Source of the DNA: Catellatospora coxensis
Lineage (GTDB): Bacteria; Actinomycetota; Actinomycetes; Mycobacteriales; Micromonosporaceae
Direction of reading: 5' to 3'
Assembly: GCF_016862635.1 (NCBI RefSeq)
Contig: NZ_BONI01000048.1
Coordinates: forward strand, 1-64,000
DNA: 64,000 bases
The first letter of the stretch is position 1. Each line of letters begins with the position of its first letter. The position numbers were made by a program, and so were the translations under genes. Below are positions 1 to 9,429 of the stretch, piece after piece. The notes beneath the pieces were generated by a model that saw nothing but the letters and a program-made list of their open reading frames with translations, was not told the DNA's origin and made no database searches.

Positions 1-1014
1 GACGCCGTGGCTCATCTCGTGGCCGGCCACGTCGAGGGAGACCAGCGGGCGGCTGTTGCCCGAACCGTCGCCGTAGGTCATCTGCGCGCCGTCCCAGAAC
101 GCGTTGACGTACGCGTTGCCGTAGTGCACCCGCGACGGCACGCCGGTGCCGTTGCCGAAGATGCCGTTGCGGCCGTGCACGTTCTTGAAGTAGTCGAACG
201 TCGCCGCGGCGCCGAAGTGCGCGTCGACACCGGCCGACTGCCGGTTGGCGTTCGTGCCGTTGCCCCACGCGTTGTCCGCGTCGGTGAACGTGGTGCAGGT
301 CGACGTGCCGTTGTTCATGTCGCAGGTGCGGCCGTTGCCGTGCGACGGGTCGATCATCGAGTACGTCGAGCCCGACAGGGTCGTGTCGACGGTGACGGTG
401 CCGGAGTAGATGCTGGCGCCGGTGCCGTTGACCATCTTCACCTCGTCGAACGAGCCGAGGTGTGCGCCGGTCAGCGCGTCGGTGATGACGTGCAGCTCCG
501 ACGGGGTCTGCTGGTCGGGGCGCATGCCGGTGACGACGGTCTCCCAGGCCAGCCGGCCCTTGCCGCTGCTGGCGTCGACGAACAGCTCGGGGGAGCCGAC
601 GGTGGCGACGGTGCCGGAGAACCGGCCGCGGGCGGCCTGCGCGGCCTTGGCGGCGGTGACCTTCGGGGTGGTGGACAGGGTCAGCGGGGCCTCCAGACCG
701 ACCGACGATCCCTTGTAGACGCCGTTGGGGGCGGTGTGCACGACGAAGTCGCCGCCGTACACCCGCAGGCCGTGGAACGTGCGGGCGTAGCGCACGTGGG
801 TGCCGCTGCCGTCGCTGACGGTGCGGTCGATGCGGTACGCGTCGCCGCCGGCGGCGCGTACGTCCGCCGGGTGCTCGGCGAGCGCGCGTTCGGCGGCCGC
901 GAGGCCGACGGGCGACGAGGGGCCGCTGGGCGCGGCACTGCCGGAGGTTGCCGACACCGACAGCATGGCGCCCACGAGTAGGGCGACACTGCCGGTCGCG
1001 AGGGTTCTTTTCAC
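1..1014 (-). CDS. Secreted M4-family (thermolysin-like) zinc metallopeptidase, C-terminus cut by window edge
   Basis: This is an extracellular endopeptidase; 338 codons are visible. A GTG start at 1014 follows a GGAGGACT ribosome site. A basic and hydrophobic signal peptide (VKRTLATGSVALLVGAML) runs to an Ala-rich cleavage region near residue 28. The middle region resembles the FTP/PepSY propeptide of M4 proteases (YARTFHGLRVYGGDFVVH). The catalytic domain follows, with VHYGNAYVNAFWDG and the zinc motif HEMSH at the extreme end (bases 4-18). The remaining ligand Glu and the catalytic His lie outside the window. As is known for the family, the propeptide is probably removed by autocatalysis after secretion. 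The identification rests on HExxH plus the propeptide and is secure; the substrate is unknown. Confidence 0.93.
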   Translation of the reverse strand, partial: MKRTLATGSVALLVGAMLSVSATSGSAAPSGPSSPVGLAAAERALAEHPADVRAAGGDAYRIDRTVSDGSGTHVRYARTFHGLRVYGGDFVVHTAPNGVYKGSSVGLEAPLTLSTTPKVTAAKAAQAARGRFSGTVATVGSPELFVDASSGKGRLAWETVVTGMRPDQQTPSELHVITDALTGAHLGSFDEVKMVNGTGASIYSGTVTVDTTLSGSTYSMIDPSHGNGRTCDMNNGTSTCTTFTDADNAWGNGTNANRQSAGVDAHFGAAATFDYFKNVHGRNGIFGNGTGVPSRVHYGNAYVNAFWDGAQMTYGDGSGNSRPLVSLDVAGHEMSHGV

Positions 1015-1250
1015 GAGTCCTCCCCGACTCAGTGGAGTGTGACGGTAGTCACTGAAAGCCATATATATAGAAGTCGGGAGAACTTTGGAAGTCCTTCACA
1101 TCCTTATCTGTCGATGAAAGATGTTTCGTGAACGCCGGTCTGGGCGGCCGGTAAGGGGCGCTGTCTCGGAATCGCGTGATCGACTCGGGGCGACGGGTGG
1201 ATCGCGTGTCCGGTAGGTGACAGCGGGGGAGTGACGTCGCAAGATTGTAG

Positions 1251-1276
1251 AGAAAGCTTTCTAAAGCTATCTTTAG
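1251..1276. promoter_or_regulatory. Double dyad upstream of ArsR-type regulator (candidate operator)
   Basis: A perfect 12-bp palindrome AGAAAGCTTTCT (1251-1262) overlaps a second inverted repeat CTAAAG-N4-CTTTAG (1261-1276). The second repeat ends 3 nt before the GTG start of the regulator at 1280. It is AT-rich in an otherwise GC-rich region. The position suggests an autoregulatory operator. It also leaves no room for a normal ribosome site, so the message may be leaderless. Confidence 0.45.
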
Positions 1277-1279
1277 CAT

Positions 1280-1852
1280 GTGACCGAACCCGTGGTGGAC
1301 CTCACCGACCCCGTCGCCATGCGCGCGTACGCCCACCCGCTGCGCATCTCCCTGGTCGGCCTGCTGCGGCGGGAGGGTCCGATGACCGCCACCCAGGCCG
1401 CGAACCGGCTGGGCGAGAACGTGCCCAACTGCTCCTTCCACCTGCGCCAGCTCGCCAAGTACGGCCTGGTCGAGCGGGCCGAGGGGGCCGACGCCCGGGA
1501 GAGGCCGTGGCGGGCCACCGCCCTGATGACCCGGTGGGGCCGCGAGTCCGACGACGCCGAGACCCGCGCCGCCGTCGACCAGCTCGACGCGGTGATCATC
1601 CGCCGCTTCTACGAACGGGCCATGACCTGGCTGGCGGGCCGCGCCGACGACCCGCCGGAGTGGCGCGCCGTCACGGGCCCCGGCGACGACCTGGCCTACC
1701 TCACCGCCGAGGAACTCGCTGAGCTGTCCCAGCGCATCGACGCCCTCTTCGAGGCGTACCGGCCCCGCCGGACCGACCCGTCCCTGCGGCCGCCGGGCGC
1801 GCGGACGGTCCACGTCAGCTACTACGTGACCACCATCGACCAGCAGCCCTGA
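1280..1852 (+). CDS. ArsR-family winged-helix transcriptional regulator
   Basis: This 190-aa protein probably represses the exporter gene that follows. An N-terminal winged helix (residues about 10-75) shows the ArsR/HTH_20 pattern: ALRISLVGLLR-type first helices (here PLRISLVGLLRREG), then TATQAANRLGENVPNCSFHL and RQLAKYGLVERAEG. The C-terminal half is helical and charged and probably senses a ligand; its ligand cannot be read. The GTG start lies directly after the dyad at 1251-1276 without a clear Shine-Dalgarno. It is followed after 20 nt by an MFS exporter with a GGAGG site, so the two form an operon typical of ArsR-like regulators that control drug exporters. Confidence 0.85.
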   Translation: MTEPVVDLTDPVAMRAYAHPLRISLVGLLRREGPMTATQAANRLGENVPNCSFHLRQLAKYGLVERAEGADARERPWRATALMTRWGRESDDAETRAAVDQLDAVIIRRFYERAMTWLAGRADDPPEWRAVTGPGDDLAYLTAEELAELSQRIDALFEAYRPRRTDPSLRPPGARTVHVSYYVTTIDQQP

Positions 1853-1872
1853 CCCCGGAGGCGCACACCCCC

Positions 1873-3120
1873 ATGACCGCCACCGCCACCCCCGCCACCC
1901 GCCGCTGGCTGCCCCCGCTGCTGCGGCAGACCCCGTTCCGGCGCTACTGGACCGGCCAGAGCGTCTCCCTGCTCGGCGACCAGATCACCGAACTGGCGCT
2001 GCCGCTGTTCGCGGTGCTCGTCGCGCAGGCCGGCCCTGCCGAGATGGGTTACCTGACCGCTGCCGCGCTCGCCCCGAACCTGCTGTTCTCGCTGCTGTTC
2101 GGCGGCTGGGCCGACCGCCGGCCGTACAAGCGGACCATCATGGTCGCCGCCGACGTCGCCCGCGCGGTCGCGCTGCTCGCCGTGCCGGTGCTGTACCTGC
2201 TCGACGCGCTCACCATGACCCAGCTCTACCTGGTCGCGTTCACCGTCGGCACGTTCAGCGTGCTGTTCGAGGTGTGCCGCACCACTCTGTTCGTCTCGCT
2301 GGTGCCGCGCGAGGACTTCCTGCCCGCCAACGCGCTGCTCAACGGCTCGCGGGCGTTCTCGTCGGTGGCCGGGGCGAGCCTCGGCGGCCTGCTGGTGCGC
2401 CTGGTCGGCGCGCCGTTCGCGCTGCTGCTCGACGCAGTGTCGTTCCTGTTCTCCGCGGTGATGATCGCCCGGGTGGAGGTCACCGAGCCGACGCCGAGCC
2501 CCCGGCGCGGCCTCGGGCTGCGCGAAGGCCTGTCCTTCATCGCCCGCCACCCGGTCATGCGGGCGGCCGTGAGCGCCAGCAGCACCCTCAACCTGTTCAA
2601 CTTCATGTACCTCGCGCTGGTCATCCTGTACGTCACCACCGAACTGCACATCACCCCCGACGTGCTGGGCCTCGGGCTGGGCCTGGCGGCCGTCGGCGCG
2701 CTGATCGGCGCGGCCGTCGCGCGGCCGGTGGCCGAGCGCTTCGGCGTCGGACCGCTGTACGTCTTCGGCTACCTGCTGTTCCCAGCCCCGCTGATCCTGA
2801 TCCCGCTGGCCCAGGGACCGCACTGGCTGGTGCTGACGATGGTGTTCTGCGCCGAGTTCCTCTCCGGCCTCGGCGTGATGCTGCTGGACACCGCGGGCGG
2901 CTCGCTGCAGGCCAGCGTCATCCCCGACGAGCTGCGGGCCAGGGTGACGGGCGCGCACCGCACCATCAACTACGGCATCCGCCCGATCGGCGCGGTCATC
3001 GGCGGCGCGCTGGGCACCGCCCTGGGCGTACGCGAGACGCTGTGGATCGCCACCGTCGGCGCGCTCCTGGGCGTGCTCTGGCTGCTGGCCTCACCCATCC
3101 CGCGGATGAGACGCCTCTGA
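1873..3120 (+). CDS. MFS exporter (MFS_3/EntS-like)
   Basis: This 415-aa protein has about 12 hydrophobic segments. The first follows RYWTGQSVSLLGDQITELAL, a start characteristic of the MFS_3 group of exporters. The loop between helices 2 and 3 carries GGWADRRPYKRTIM, the MFS motif-A position. The ribosome site GGAGG lies 10 nt upstream of the ATG. The gene is in an operon with the ArsR-type regulator, which suggests inducible drug or metabolite efflux. The substrate cannot be inferred. The protein is full length with no anomaly. Confidence 0.88.
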   Translation: MTATATPATRRWLPPLLRQTPFRRYWTGQSVSLLGDQITELALPLFAVLVAQAGPAEMGYLTAAALAPNLLFSLLFGGWADRRPYKRTIMVAADVARAVALLAVPVLYLLDALTMTQLYLVAFTVGTFSVLFEVCRTTLFVSLVPREDFLPANALLNGSRAFSSVAGASLGGLLVRLVGAPFALLLDAVSFLFSAVMIARVEVTEPTPSPRRGLGLREGLSFIARHPVMRAAVSASSTLNLFNFMYLALVILYVTTELHITPDVLGLGLGLAAVGALIGAAVARPVAERFGVGPLYVFGYLLFPAPLILIPLAQGPHWLVLTMVFCAEFLSGLGVMLLDTAGGSLQASVIPDELRARVTGAHRTINYGIRPIGAVIGGALGTALGVRETLWIATVGALLGVLWLLASPIPRMRRL

Positions 3121-3225
3121 GCCGGTGCTCGCCCACTGGGATGGATATTGTCATGTGGGAATCGATCGATCTAATCTTGGACGCGTCCGGGCAACGACAT
3201 CAGGCTTCACCCTGAGGAGACCTTC

Positions 3226-3657
3226 ATGTCCTCTGCCCGATTCGCCGCCGTGACCCTGGCCCTGTTCCGGGTCGTGCTCGGCCTGCTGTTCGCGTTCCAC
3301 GGCGCGGCATCCCTGTTCGGCGTGTTCGGCGGCAACCGCGGCTCCGGCCACGCCGTCGAGTTCGCCGCCTGGCCCGGCTGGTGGGCGGCCCTCATCCAGC
3401 TCGCCGGCGGCATCCTCGTGATCACCGGCCTGGCGACCCGCCCCGCGGCCCTGCTCTGCTCCGGCTCCATGGCGTACGCCTACTTCGTCGTACACCAGAC
3501 CCAGAGCCTGCTCCCACTGAACAACGGCGGCGAAGCGGCCGCCCTGTTCTGCTGGTCCTTTTTCATCATCGCGGTCCTCGGCCCCGGCGCCTTCTCCCTC
3601 GACGCCCTCCTGCGCCGCCGCGACCCCGCCCAACCCGCCCCCCTCGCCACCGCCTGA
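3226..3657 (+). CDS. DoxX family integral membrane protein
   Basis: This small (143 aa) protein has four membrane segments and the DoxX fold pattern: RVVLGLLFAFHGAASLFGVF near the N-terminus, then GWWAALIQLAGGILVITGLA. DoxX proteins are linked to thiol stress and quinone-type redox functions in other bacteria; the role here is unknown. A GAGGAGACC ribosome site precedes the ATG. The gene is monocistronic, with a perfect hairpin 10 nt after its stop. Confidence 0.82.
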   Translation: MSSARFAAVTLALFRVVLGLLFAFHGAASLFGVFGGNRGSGHAVEFAAWPGWWAALIQLAGGILVITGLATRPAALLCSGSMAYAYFVVHQTQSLLPLNNGGEAAALFCWSFFIIAVLGPGAFSLDALLRRRDPAQPAPLATA

Positions 3658-3667
3658 CCCAAGCGAA

Positions 3668-3714
3668 AAGAAGGGCACCTTCACAACGCTCCGCGTTGTG
3701 AAGGTGCCCTTCTT
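3668..3714. terminator. Family A hairpin, perfect 22-bp arms (convergent gene end)
   Basis: This is a perfect inverted repeat with 22-bp arms (3668-3689 and 3693-3714) and a TCC loop. The core is GGGCACCTTC / GAAGGTGCCC with an inner ACAACGC/GCGTTGT stem. It lies between the convergent DoxX and MFS genes and can terminate both. Nearly the same element occurs at 55274-55321, and related ones at 10713, 13542, 53109 and 61885. Confidence 0.85.
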
Positions 3715-3751
3715 AACCTCATCCCGCCCTGACCAGCCAGTTCCTGGCCGG

Positions 3752-4978
3752 TCAGGCGAGGGCGGGCTCCGGTGCCGCGGCTTGCGTCCGAGCCCGCCGC
3801 GCCCAGCGCACGGTGGCCGGCACCGCTGCTCCGCTGGCCGCGAAGACCAGGCCGAACAGCAGCCAGCCGGGCCAGCCCCAGCCGACGACGACAGTGGCCA
3901 GCAGGGCGGGCGCGACCACGCCCGCCAGCGCGAACCCGGTGCCGTACAGGCCCTGGTACTGGCCCTGGGCGTGGTCCGGCGCGAGGCTGAACGAGATGCC
4001 CCACGAGCCCGCGGCCTGGCGCAGCTCGCCGAGCACGTGCACGAGCGCCGCCGCGACCAGGGCGGCGGTGGCGACCCAGGCGGTCTGCCCGGCCGCGAGA
4101 CTGTAGAGCAGGCACGCGCCGAGCAGCAGCACCCCGGACGTCCGCTGCGCGACGGCGGCCCCTTCGGCGGTGGCGGTGCCCCGGCTGGCGCGGATCTGGA
4201 ACAGCACCACGACGGTGGCGTTCAGCAGGCCCAGCATGGCGACGACCCAGGCCGGCGCATTGGTGCGCTCGACGACCCAGAGCGGCACGGCCACGTTGAG
4301 CATGCCGTAGTGGATGCACAGCACGCCGTTGAGCGCCGCGAGCGCGAGGTACGGCCGGTCCCGCAGCACGATCAGCGCCGGACCGGACGCGCGCCGGGGC
4401 TGCGGCTCGACCTTGGGCACCCGCATGACCAGCGAGGACGCCAGCGTCGCCAGGCAGGCGCAGAGCACGAGCACGGCGACGTACGCGGGCCTGGTGTCGT
4501 ACTTCAGCGCCACTCCGGCGAACAGCGCGCCGACGCCCCAGCCCACGTTCGTGACCGCCCGCAGCATGGCGCGGGTGCGCACCCGGTCCTCGGCCGGGAT
4601 CGACCCGGCGATGAGCGCCCCGTTGGCCGCGCCGAAACCCGCCTCCAGCAGCTGCACCCCGGCGGCGACGACGACGAAGCCGGTGAAACCCTGCACGGCC
4701 AGGTAGCCCAACATGAGCGCCGCCCGCGCCAGCCCGAAGCCGACCATCACCCGGCGCGGGCCGACCCGGTCGGCCAGATGCCCGGCGGGCACCCCGGCGA
4801 GCAGGCCGACCACGGCGGCGACGGTCAGCCCGAGGCCCACCTGCCCGGCGGACAGTCCCACCGAGCGGGTGAAGAAGATGACGCTGATCGTGATGAACAG
4901 ACCGCGTGACGTCGAACCGGCGAGGGTGCTGAAGACCAGGGCACGGGTGGCCGGGTGGGCGGGCAGCAGGTTGATCAT
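3752..4978 (-). CDS. MFS transporter
   Basis: A 12-segment transporter of about 408 aa. The ATG at 4978 (MINLLPAHPATRALVFSTLA) is preferred; a GTG at 4990 would add four residues. The protein carries a GHLADRVGPRRVMVGFG motif A after helix 2 and a central charged loop (MRVPKVEPQPRRASG) between the two six-helix halves. It lies alone between two hairpins. The pattern fits drug or metabolite efflux permeases of actinomycetes. No regulator is adjacent and the substrate is unknown. Confidence 0.85.
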   Translation of the reverse strand: MINLLPAHPATRALVFSTLAGSTSRGLFITISVIFFTRSVGLSAGQVGLGLTVAAVVGLLAGVPAGHLADRVGPRRVMVGFGLARAALMLGYLAVQGFTGFVVVAAGVQLLEAGFGAANGALIAGSIPAEDRVRTRAMLRAVTNVGWGVGALFAGVALKYDTRPAYVAVLVLCACLATLASSLVMRVPKVEPQPRRASGPALIVLRDRPYLALAALNGVLCIHYGMLNVAVPLWVVERTNAPAWVVAMLGLLNATVVVLFQIRASRGTATAEGAAVAQRTSGVLLLGACLLYSLAAGQTAWVATAALVAAALVHVLGELRQAAGSWGISFSLAPDHAQGQYQGLYGTGFALAGVVAPALLATVVVGWGWPGWLLFGLVFAASGAAVPATVRWARRARTQAAAPEPALA

Positions 4979-5080
4979 CCGGGAGAGCACGCTGGGCAGG
5001 CTAACCCGGATGCCCGGCCCGCACGCACCGGTTTTCCGTGCTCCTCGTCACGCGGGGGAGTGCGCCTGCGGTCGAACGAA

Positions 5081-5141
5081 GATCGCCGTTCCCGGCCGGA
5101 ACCCGCGGTGGCACCCGAGGTTCTGACCGGAAACGGCGATC
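5081..5141. terminator. Nested hairpin after xylA
   Basis: The outer arms are 17 bp with two mismatches (5081-5097, GATCGCCGTTCCCGGCC, against 5125-5141). An inner stem runs AACCCGCGGT-GGC-ACCCGAGGTT. The element lies about 50 bp beyond the xylA stop codon and is positioned as its terminator. It also separates xylA from the MFS gene on the same strand. Confidence 0.65.
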
Positions 5142-5189
5142 ACGGACGGGCCGCCGCCGCAGACGGTGGCGGCGGCGGCCCGTGGCGCG

Positions 5190-6374
5190 TCAGCGCGCGC
5201 CGAGCAGGTGCTCCAGGGCGAGCTGGTTGAGCTGGACGAACGCGCCGCCCTTGGCGGCCTGGGCGTCGACGTCGAAGTCCTCGAACGACGACCGGTCGGC
5301 GAGCAGGTCGCTGTAGGTCTCGCCTGCGCCCAGGGTCGGCACGCCCAGCTCGTCGTAGCGGGCGGCGGCACGGGCCTCGGCGACCCGCGGGTCGGCCCGG
5401 AACGCCGCGGCGCGCTCCTTGAGCAGCAGGTACGTGCGCATGTTCGCGGCCGCCGACGCCCACACCCCGTCGAGGTCCTCGGTGCGGGAGGGCTTGTAGT
5501 CGAAGTGGCGCGGGCCGGTGTACGCCCGGCCGCCGTCGGCCGCCCCGAACTCCAGCAGGTCGACCAGGAAGAACGCGTTGACGATGTCGCCGTGGCCGAA
5601 CACCAGGTCCTGGTCGTACTTGATGCCGCGCTGGCCGTTGAGGTCGATGTGGAACAGCTTGCCGTGCCACAGCGCCTGCGCGATGCCGTGCAGGAAGTTC
5701 AGGCCCGCCATCTGCTCGTGCCCGACCTCGGGGTTGAGGCCGACCATGTCGCGGTGCTCCAGGCTGTCGATGAACGCGATCGCGTGGCCGATCGTCGGCA
5801 GCAGGATGTCGCCGCGGGGCTCGTTCGGCTTGGGCTCCAGCGCGAACTTCAGCCCGTAGCCCCGGTCGATGCTGTACTGCGCGAGCATGTCCAGGCCCTC
5901 GCGGTAGCGCTCCAGCGCGGTGCGCACGTCCTTGGAGCCGTCGTACTCGGTGCCCTCGCGGCCGCCCCACAGCACGTAGGTCTGCGCGCCCAGTTCGGCG
6001 GCCAGGTCCATGTTGCGCATGACCTTGCGCAGCGCGTACCGGCGCACGGCGCGGTCGTTGCTGGTGAAGCCGCCGTCCTTGAAGACCGGGTGGGTGAACA
6101 GGTTGGTGGTGGCCATCGGCACGACCAGGCCGGTCTCGGCGAGCGCGGCCTGGAAGCGCTTGATGATGCGCTCGCGCTCGCTGTCGTCGGAGCCGAACGG
6201 GATCAGGTCGTCGTCGTGGAACGTCACGCCGTACGCGCCCAGCTCGGCGAGGCGGTGCACGGACTCGACCGGGTCGATCGCCTCGCGGGTGGCGTCGCCG
6301 AACGGGTCGCGCCCCTGCCATCCCACGGTCCACAGGCCGAACGTGAACTTGTCGGCCGGAGTCGGCTGCGTCAT
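5190..6374 (-). CDS. xylA: Xylose isomerase
   Basis: This enzyme interconverts D-xylose and D-xylulose (and glucose/fructose) in the cytoplasm. The length of 394 aa is the usual size of the short actinobacterial class. Visible family motifs are [18 protein letters not shown] at the N-terminus, [12 protein letters not shown] with the catalytic His, [12 protein letters not shown] with metal-binding Glu, [20 protein letters not shown], and [17 protein letters not shown] with metal ligands. The ATG at 6374 follows an AGGGAGA ribosome site. It is divergent from the ROK regulator over a 64-bp region carrying a dyad, as in Streptomyces xylA/xylR arrangements. No xylulokinase gene lies in the window. 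Confidence 0.97.
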   Translation of the reverse strand: MTQPTPADKFTFGLWTVGWQGRDPFGDATREAIDPVESVHRLAELGAYGVTFHDDDLIPFGSDDSERERIIKRFQAALAETGLVVPMATTNLFTHPVFKDGGFTSNDRAVRRYALRKVMRNMDLAAELGAQTYVLWGGREGTEYDGSKDVRTALERYREGLDMLAQYSIDRGYGLKFALEPKPNEPRGDILLPTIGHAIAFIDSLEHRDMVGLNPEVGHEQMAGLNFLHGIAQALWHGKLFHIDLNGQRGIKYDQDLVFGHGDIVNAFFLVDLLEFGAADGGRAYTGPRHFDYKPSRTEDLDGVWASAAANMRTYLLLKERAAAFRADPRVAEARAAARYDELGVPTLGAGETYSDLLADRSSFEDFDVDAQAAKGGAFVQLNQLALEHLLGAR

Positions 6375-6397
6375 GTCATCTCCCTGAAATCTTGTTT

Positions 6398-6412
6398 GTT
6401 CAGCCATTGAAC
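6398..6412. promoter_or_regulatory. Candidate XylR operator between xylA and xylR
   Basis: The inverted repeat GTTCA-N5-TGAAC lies in the AT-rich 64-bp gap between the two divergent start codons. It could control both genes at once. Its placement matches the known repression of xyl genes by ROK-family XylR proteins; binding is inferred. Confidence 0.5.
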
Positions 6413-6438
6413 TTATAGGGTGTGGCATTGTCAAGACC

Positions 6439-7653
6439 ATGCCGCCCCGCCCGCCGCGCCGAGACGATCCGGTGCGCCAGCGCAGCCTGCGCGACCACAA
6501 CCTCGCGCTGGTCCTGCGCCATGTCACCGCCGCGAACCGGCCGCCGTCCCGGGCCGAGATCGCGGCGGCCAGCGGGCTGACCAGAGCCACCGTCTCCACC
6601 ATCGTCGACGAGCTGATCGCCGGCGGGCTGGTCGCCGAACTGGAGCCCGTGTCGCGCTCCGGCGTCGGCCGCCCCGGCACCGGCATCGTGCCCGCGGGCA
6701 CCGGCCCGGCCGGGCTCGGCATGGAGGTCAACGTCGACTACCTGGCCGTGTGCGCGGTGGACCTGACGGGAGCCGTACGCCATCGGCAGGTGCGGCGGCT
6801 CGACCAGCGCGAGCACCGCCCGGCGCAGACCTGGCAGGCGCTCGCCGAGCTGGCCGACCAGGCGGTGGGCGCGGTCACCGCCCTGGGCCTGACCCCCGCG
6901 GGCGGCGTGATCGCGGTCCCGGGCCTGGTCGAGGGCGACACCATCCGGATCGCCCCGAACCTCGGCTGGCAGCAGGTCGCCCTGCCCCGGCCCGCCGACC
7001 TGGGCGGACTGCGCGACCTGCCGCTCGACGTCGCCAACGAGGCCACCCTCGCCGCGCTGGGCGAGCGGCACGCCACCGGGCTGCGCAGCTTCCTCTACGT
7101 CTCCGGCGAGATCGGCATCGGCGGCGGCATCGTGCTCGACGGCGAGCTCTTCGGCGGCTCGCACGGCTGGGCGGGGGAGATCGGCCACGTCACCATCGAC
7201 CCGCAGGGCCCCGACTGCCACTGCGGCTCCCGGGGCTGCCTGGAGCAGTACGCGGGCGAGGAGGCCATCCGGGCCGCCGCCGGGCTGCCCGCCGGCGCGG
7301 CCGTGCTCGCCGACCTGGTCGGCGGTGCCCGCGCGGGCCGGGGGCCGGTGCTGGACGCCCTCGACCACGCCGGTACGGCGCTCGGCGTGGCGCTGTCCGG
7401 GGCGGTGAACCTGCTCGACATCGGCACCGTCGTGCTCGGCGGGCACTACGCCGAGCTGATCGACTGGCTGCGCCCGGCCATCGAGCGCGAACTGTCCCGG
7501 CGCGTGATCACCGCGCGCTGGTCCCCGGCGAAGGTGCGCGCGTCGGCCCTGGGCTCGGATGCCGCCCTGGTCGGCGCGGCGCGCGCGGTCACCCAGGCCA
7601 TCCTCGACGACCCGGCCCGCTTCCTGGCGACCCGCGCGGCGCCCGCCGCCTAG
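6439..7653 (+). CDS. xylR: ROK-family transcriptional regulator, XylR-like
   Basis: This 404-aa repressor probably senses xylose. An N-terminal winged helix (residues about 15-80: [20 protein letters not shown], then [19 protein letters not shown]) is followed by a ROK sugar-kinase fold. The fold includes [19 protein letters not shown] and the zinc-type motif [17 protein letters not shown] of ROK proteins. The ATG at 6439 has no obvious ribosome site; a GTG at 6472 just before RQRSLRDHN is an alternative start. The divergent orientation to xylA is the main basis for the XylR name. It could respond to another sugar. Confidence 0.88.
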   Translation: MPPRPPRRDDPVRQRSLRDHNLALVLRHVTAANRPPSRAEIAAASGLTRATVSTIVDELIAGGLVAELEPVSRSGVGRPGTGIVPAGTGPAGLGMEVNVDYLAVCAVDLTGAVRHRQVRRLDQREHRPAQTWQALAELADQAVGAVTALGLTPAGGVIAVPGLVEGDTIRIAPNLGWQQVALPRPADLGGLRDLPLDVANEATLAALGERHATGLRSFLYVSGEIGIGGGIVLDGELFGGSHGWAGEIGHVTIDPQGPDCHCGSRGCLEQYAGEEAIRAAAGLPAGAAVLADLVGGARAGRGPVLDALDHAGTALGVALSGAVNLLDIGTVVLGGHYAELIDWLRPAIERELSRRVITARWSPAKVRASALGSDAALVGAARAVTQAILDDPARFLATRAAPAA

Positions 7654-7711
7654 GCCCCGGTCACGGCTGCCTGCCCGTCCGTGGTGGCGGCGGCACGCGC
7701 GCCGGAACGGT

Positions 7712-8392
7712 TCAGTAGCCGAGTCCCGCGGACCACTCGCCCCGGCCGCCGGGGGTGAGATCGAGGACGTGCCACACCGGGCACAGCAGATCGATGCCCC
7801 GCTCGTCGAGGTCGTCGGACATCCGCGGATGGGCCGAGTAGACGTGCCGCACCGAACCGTCGCCGTCGCGGGTGAACACCGACACGGTCGAGTCCTGCTC
7901 CCCGTCGGCGTCCTCGCTGCCCAGGTCGTACTTGAAGCTGCTCGCCCCGGCGCTGAGCAGGCGCAGACCGGTCCATCCCCGCGACCGGGCATGCGCCCGC
8001 AGCGCGGGTGGATCCGCCGCCGCGACGACCGCGAAGTCCACGGTCTGCGCCACGTGCCGGGCGACGCCGTTGAGCCCGTCGAGCCACATCGTGCACATGG
8101 GGCACGGCTGCGTCTGCCGCTTGCCGTACATCATCTGGTAGACGACCAGGTCCCGGTCTGGCGCGGTGAACAGCTCGCTCAGCCGGACGGTCGTCACCGG
8201 CTCGTCACCGGCGGCCAGGTCCACTGGGCCGGTCAGGAATTCGTAGTCGTCCACGACCGGGCCCGGTGGCAGCCGTCGGCGCAGCTCGGCCACCTGCTCC
8301 CGGTGTCGCATCAGCTCGATCTCGGCCAGCCGCAGCCGCTCCCGGGCCTGCACGTAGTCGGCCGACTCCGCGGCGAGATTCGTCTGGCGCAT
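7712..8392 (-). CDS. DUF899 family thioredoxin-like protein
   Basis: A 226-aa cytoplasmic protein with the DUF899 signature. The N-terminus RERLRLAEIELMRHREQVA and VDDYEFLTGP is followed by a thioredoxin-like region with YGKRQTQPCPMCTMWLDGLN, where CPMC occupies the dithiol position. Family members are annotated as predicted dithiol-disulfide oxidoreductases; activity is not established here. The ATG at 8392 has GGAGG at good spacing, whereas the in-frame ATG at 8398 abuts it. The gene is monocistronic and divergent from the DUF4126 gene. Confidence 0.8.
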   Translation of the reverse strand: MRQTNLAAESADYVQARERLRLAEIELMRHREQVAELRRRLPPGPVVDDYEFLTGPVDLAAGDEPVTTVRLSELFTAPDRDLVVYQMMYGKRQTQPCPMCTMWLDGLNGVARHVAQTVDFAVVAAADPPALRAHARSRGWTGLRLLSAGASSFKYDLGSEDADGEQDSTVSVFTRDGDGSVRHVYSAHPRMSDDLDERGIDLLCPVWHVLDLTPGGRGEWSAGLGY

Positions 8393-8577
8393 GATCATCC
8401 TCCACGGGCTGGCGGCCGCGGCCCCGATGACCGGCGACGGCGGACCGGCTGCGGTTCGGCGGGATGTCCGCCGCCCAACCTATCGCTGGTGCGCGGCCGA
8501 AACCGCCGAACGCCCGATCCGGCTCCGGGGTCGCCGACCAGGCCTCGGCGCGGCCGCGGCGGGCATAGCCTGTAACC

Positions 8578-9159
8578 ATGGGTGCGATCACGGTTCTGCG
8601 ACCGCTGGCGCTGGGCATGGCCACCGGGATGCGCTCGCAGCTCGGGCTGGCCGCACTCGCGGTGGCGATGAGCCGGGGCGGCAAGAAGGGCAGGAAGGGC
8701 CACGGTTTCGCCTCGATGGTGCAAGGCCAGGTGCTGTCCAGCCCGCTGGTCCGCAAGAGCCTGGTCGCCACGGCCGCCACCGAACTCGTCGCCGACAAGC
8801 TGCCCAGCACGCCCAGCCGCCTCAACCGGGGCTCGCTGGCGGCCAGGCTGGCCCTCGGCACCCTGGCCGGCGGGCTGCTGGGCTGGTCCGACGATCGCGG
8901 ATTCGGCCGCGCGGTGGCCGGTGCGGCGCTCGGCGCGGCGGGCGCGGGCCTGGGCGCGTTCGGCGGCTACCACCTGCGCGCGGCGCTCGACCAGCGGACC
9001 AACCTCCCCGACCGGTACTGGGCCGTCGCCGAGGACGTCACCGCCGTGGGTCTGGCCGCGTTCGCCGTCGCGGTCACCGACGACAGCGACACGCGGCAGA
9101 CCGAATCGCTCCCGGCCCGCCTACGCGACCCCGAGTACGCGGACGCGTCCTGGGCTTGA
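8578..9159 (+). CDS. DUF4126-like small membrane protein
   Basis: A 193-aa protein with several glycine- and alanine-rich hydrophobic stretches (VLRPLALGMATGMRSQLGLA at the start, then LALGTLAGGLLGWSDDRG and AGAALGAAGAGLGAFGGYHL). The start and the glycine-rich helices resemble DUF4126 membrane proteins of unknown function. No ribosome site precedes the ATG and a TAGCCT hexamer lies 7 nt upstream, so the message may be leaderless. No functional link to neighbours is visible. Confidence 0.65.
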   Translation: MGAITVLRPLALGMATGMRSQLGLAALAVAMSRGGKKGRKGHGFASMVQGQVLSSPLVRKSLVATAATELVADKLPSTPSRLNRGSLAARLALGTLAGGLLGWSDDRGFGRAVAGAALGAAGAGLGAFGGYHLRAALDQRTNLPDRYWAVAEDVTAVGLAAFAVAVTDDSDTRQTESLPARLRDPEYADASWA

Positions 9160-9353
9160 CCCGGCCTGACGCCTTGCCGTGGCACCGGAGCGCGGTGCCG
9201 ACAACGCGGCCGTCCCCGCGTCACGGGCCGCCGGCCGACCATTGTGCACACCCGCCGGAGCTCCCGTGGTACGCCGTCGGTGTCCACTTGGTGACCATGG
9301 GCGAGTTCGCGATCTCGATTCTGTTGTGTCCGGCAACAAAACGGTAACCGGCG

Positions 9354-9366
9354 TTGACAGGCCTGT
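9354..9366 (+). promoter_or_regulatory. Promoter/operator candidate of the sugar ABC operon
   Basis: A consensus -35 hexamer TTGACA (9354-9359) overlaps the perfect palindrome ACAGGCCTGT (9357-9366), about 70 nt upstream of the lipoprotein start. The -10 element is not clear. The overlap of a palindrome with the -35 box suggests repression. The rest of the 270-bp gap shows nothing else that I recognise. Confidence 0.4.
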
Positions 9367-9429
9367 GACGAGGGGGGAAGTCTGGGCTGGCGCGTGAGAC
9401 AACGATGTCAAGACTCAGATGGAGGAAGC

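Noticed and set aside
7-981. 324-codon plus-strand frame at the window start
   Set aside because: Antisense shadow of the M4 metallopeptidase, whose signal peptide, propeptide and HExxH are on the minus strand.
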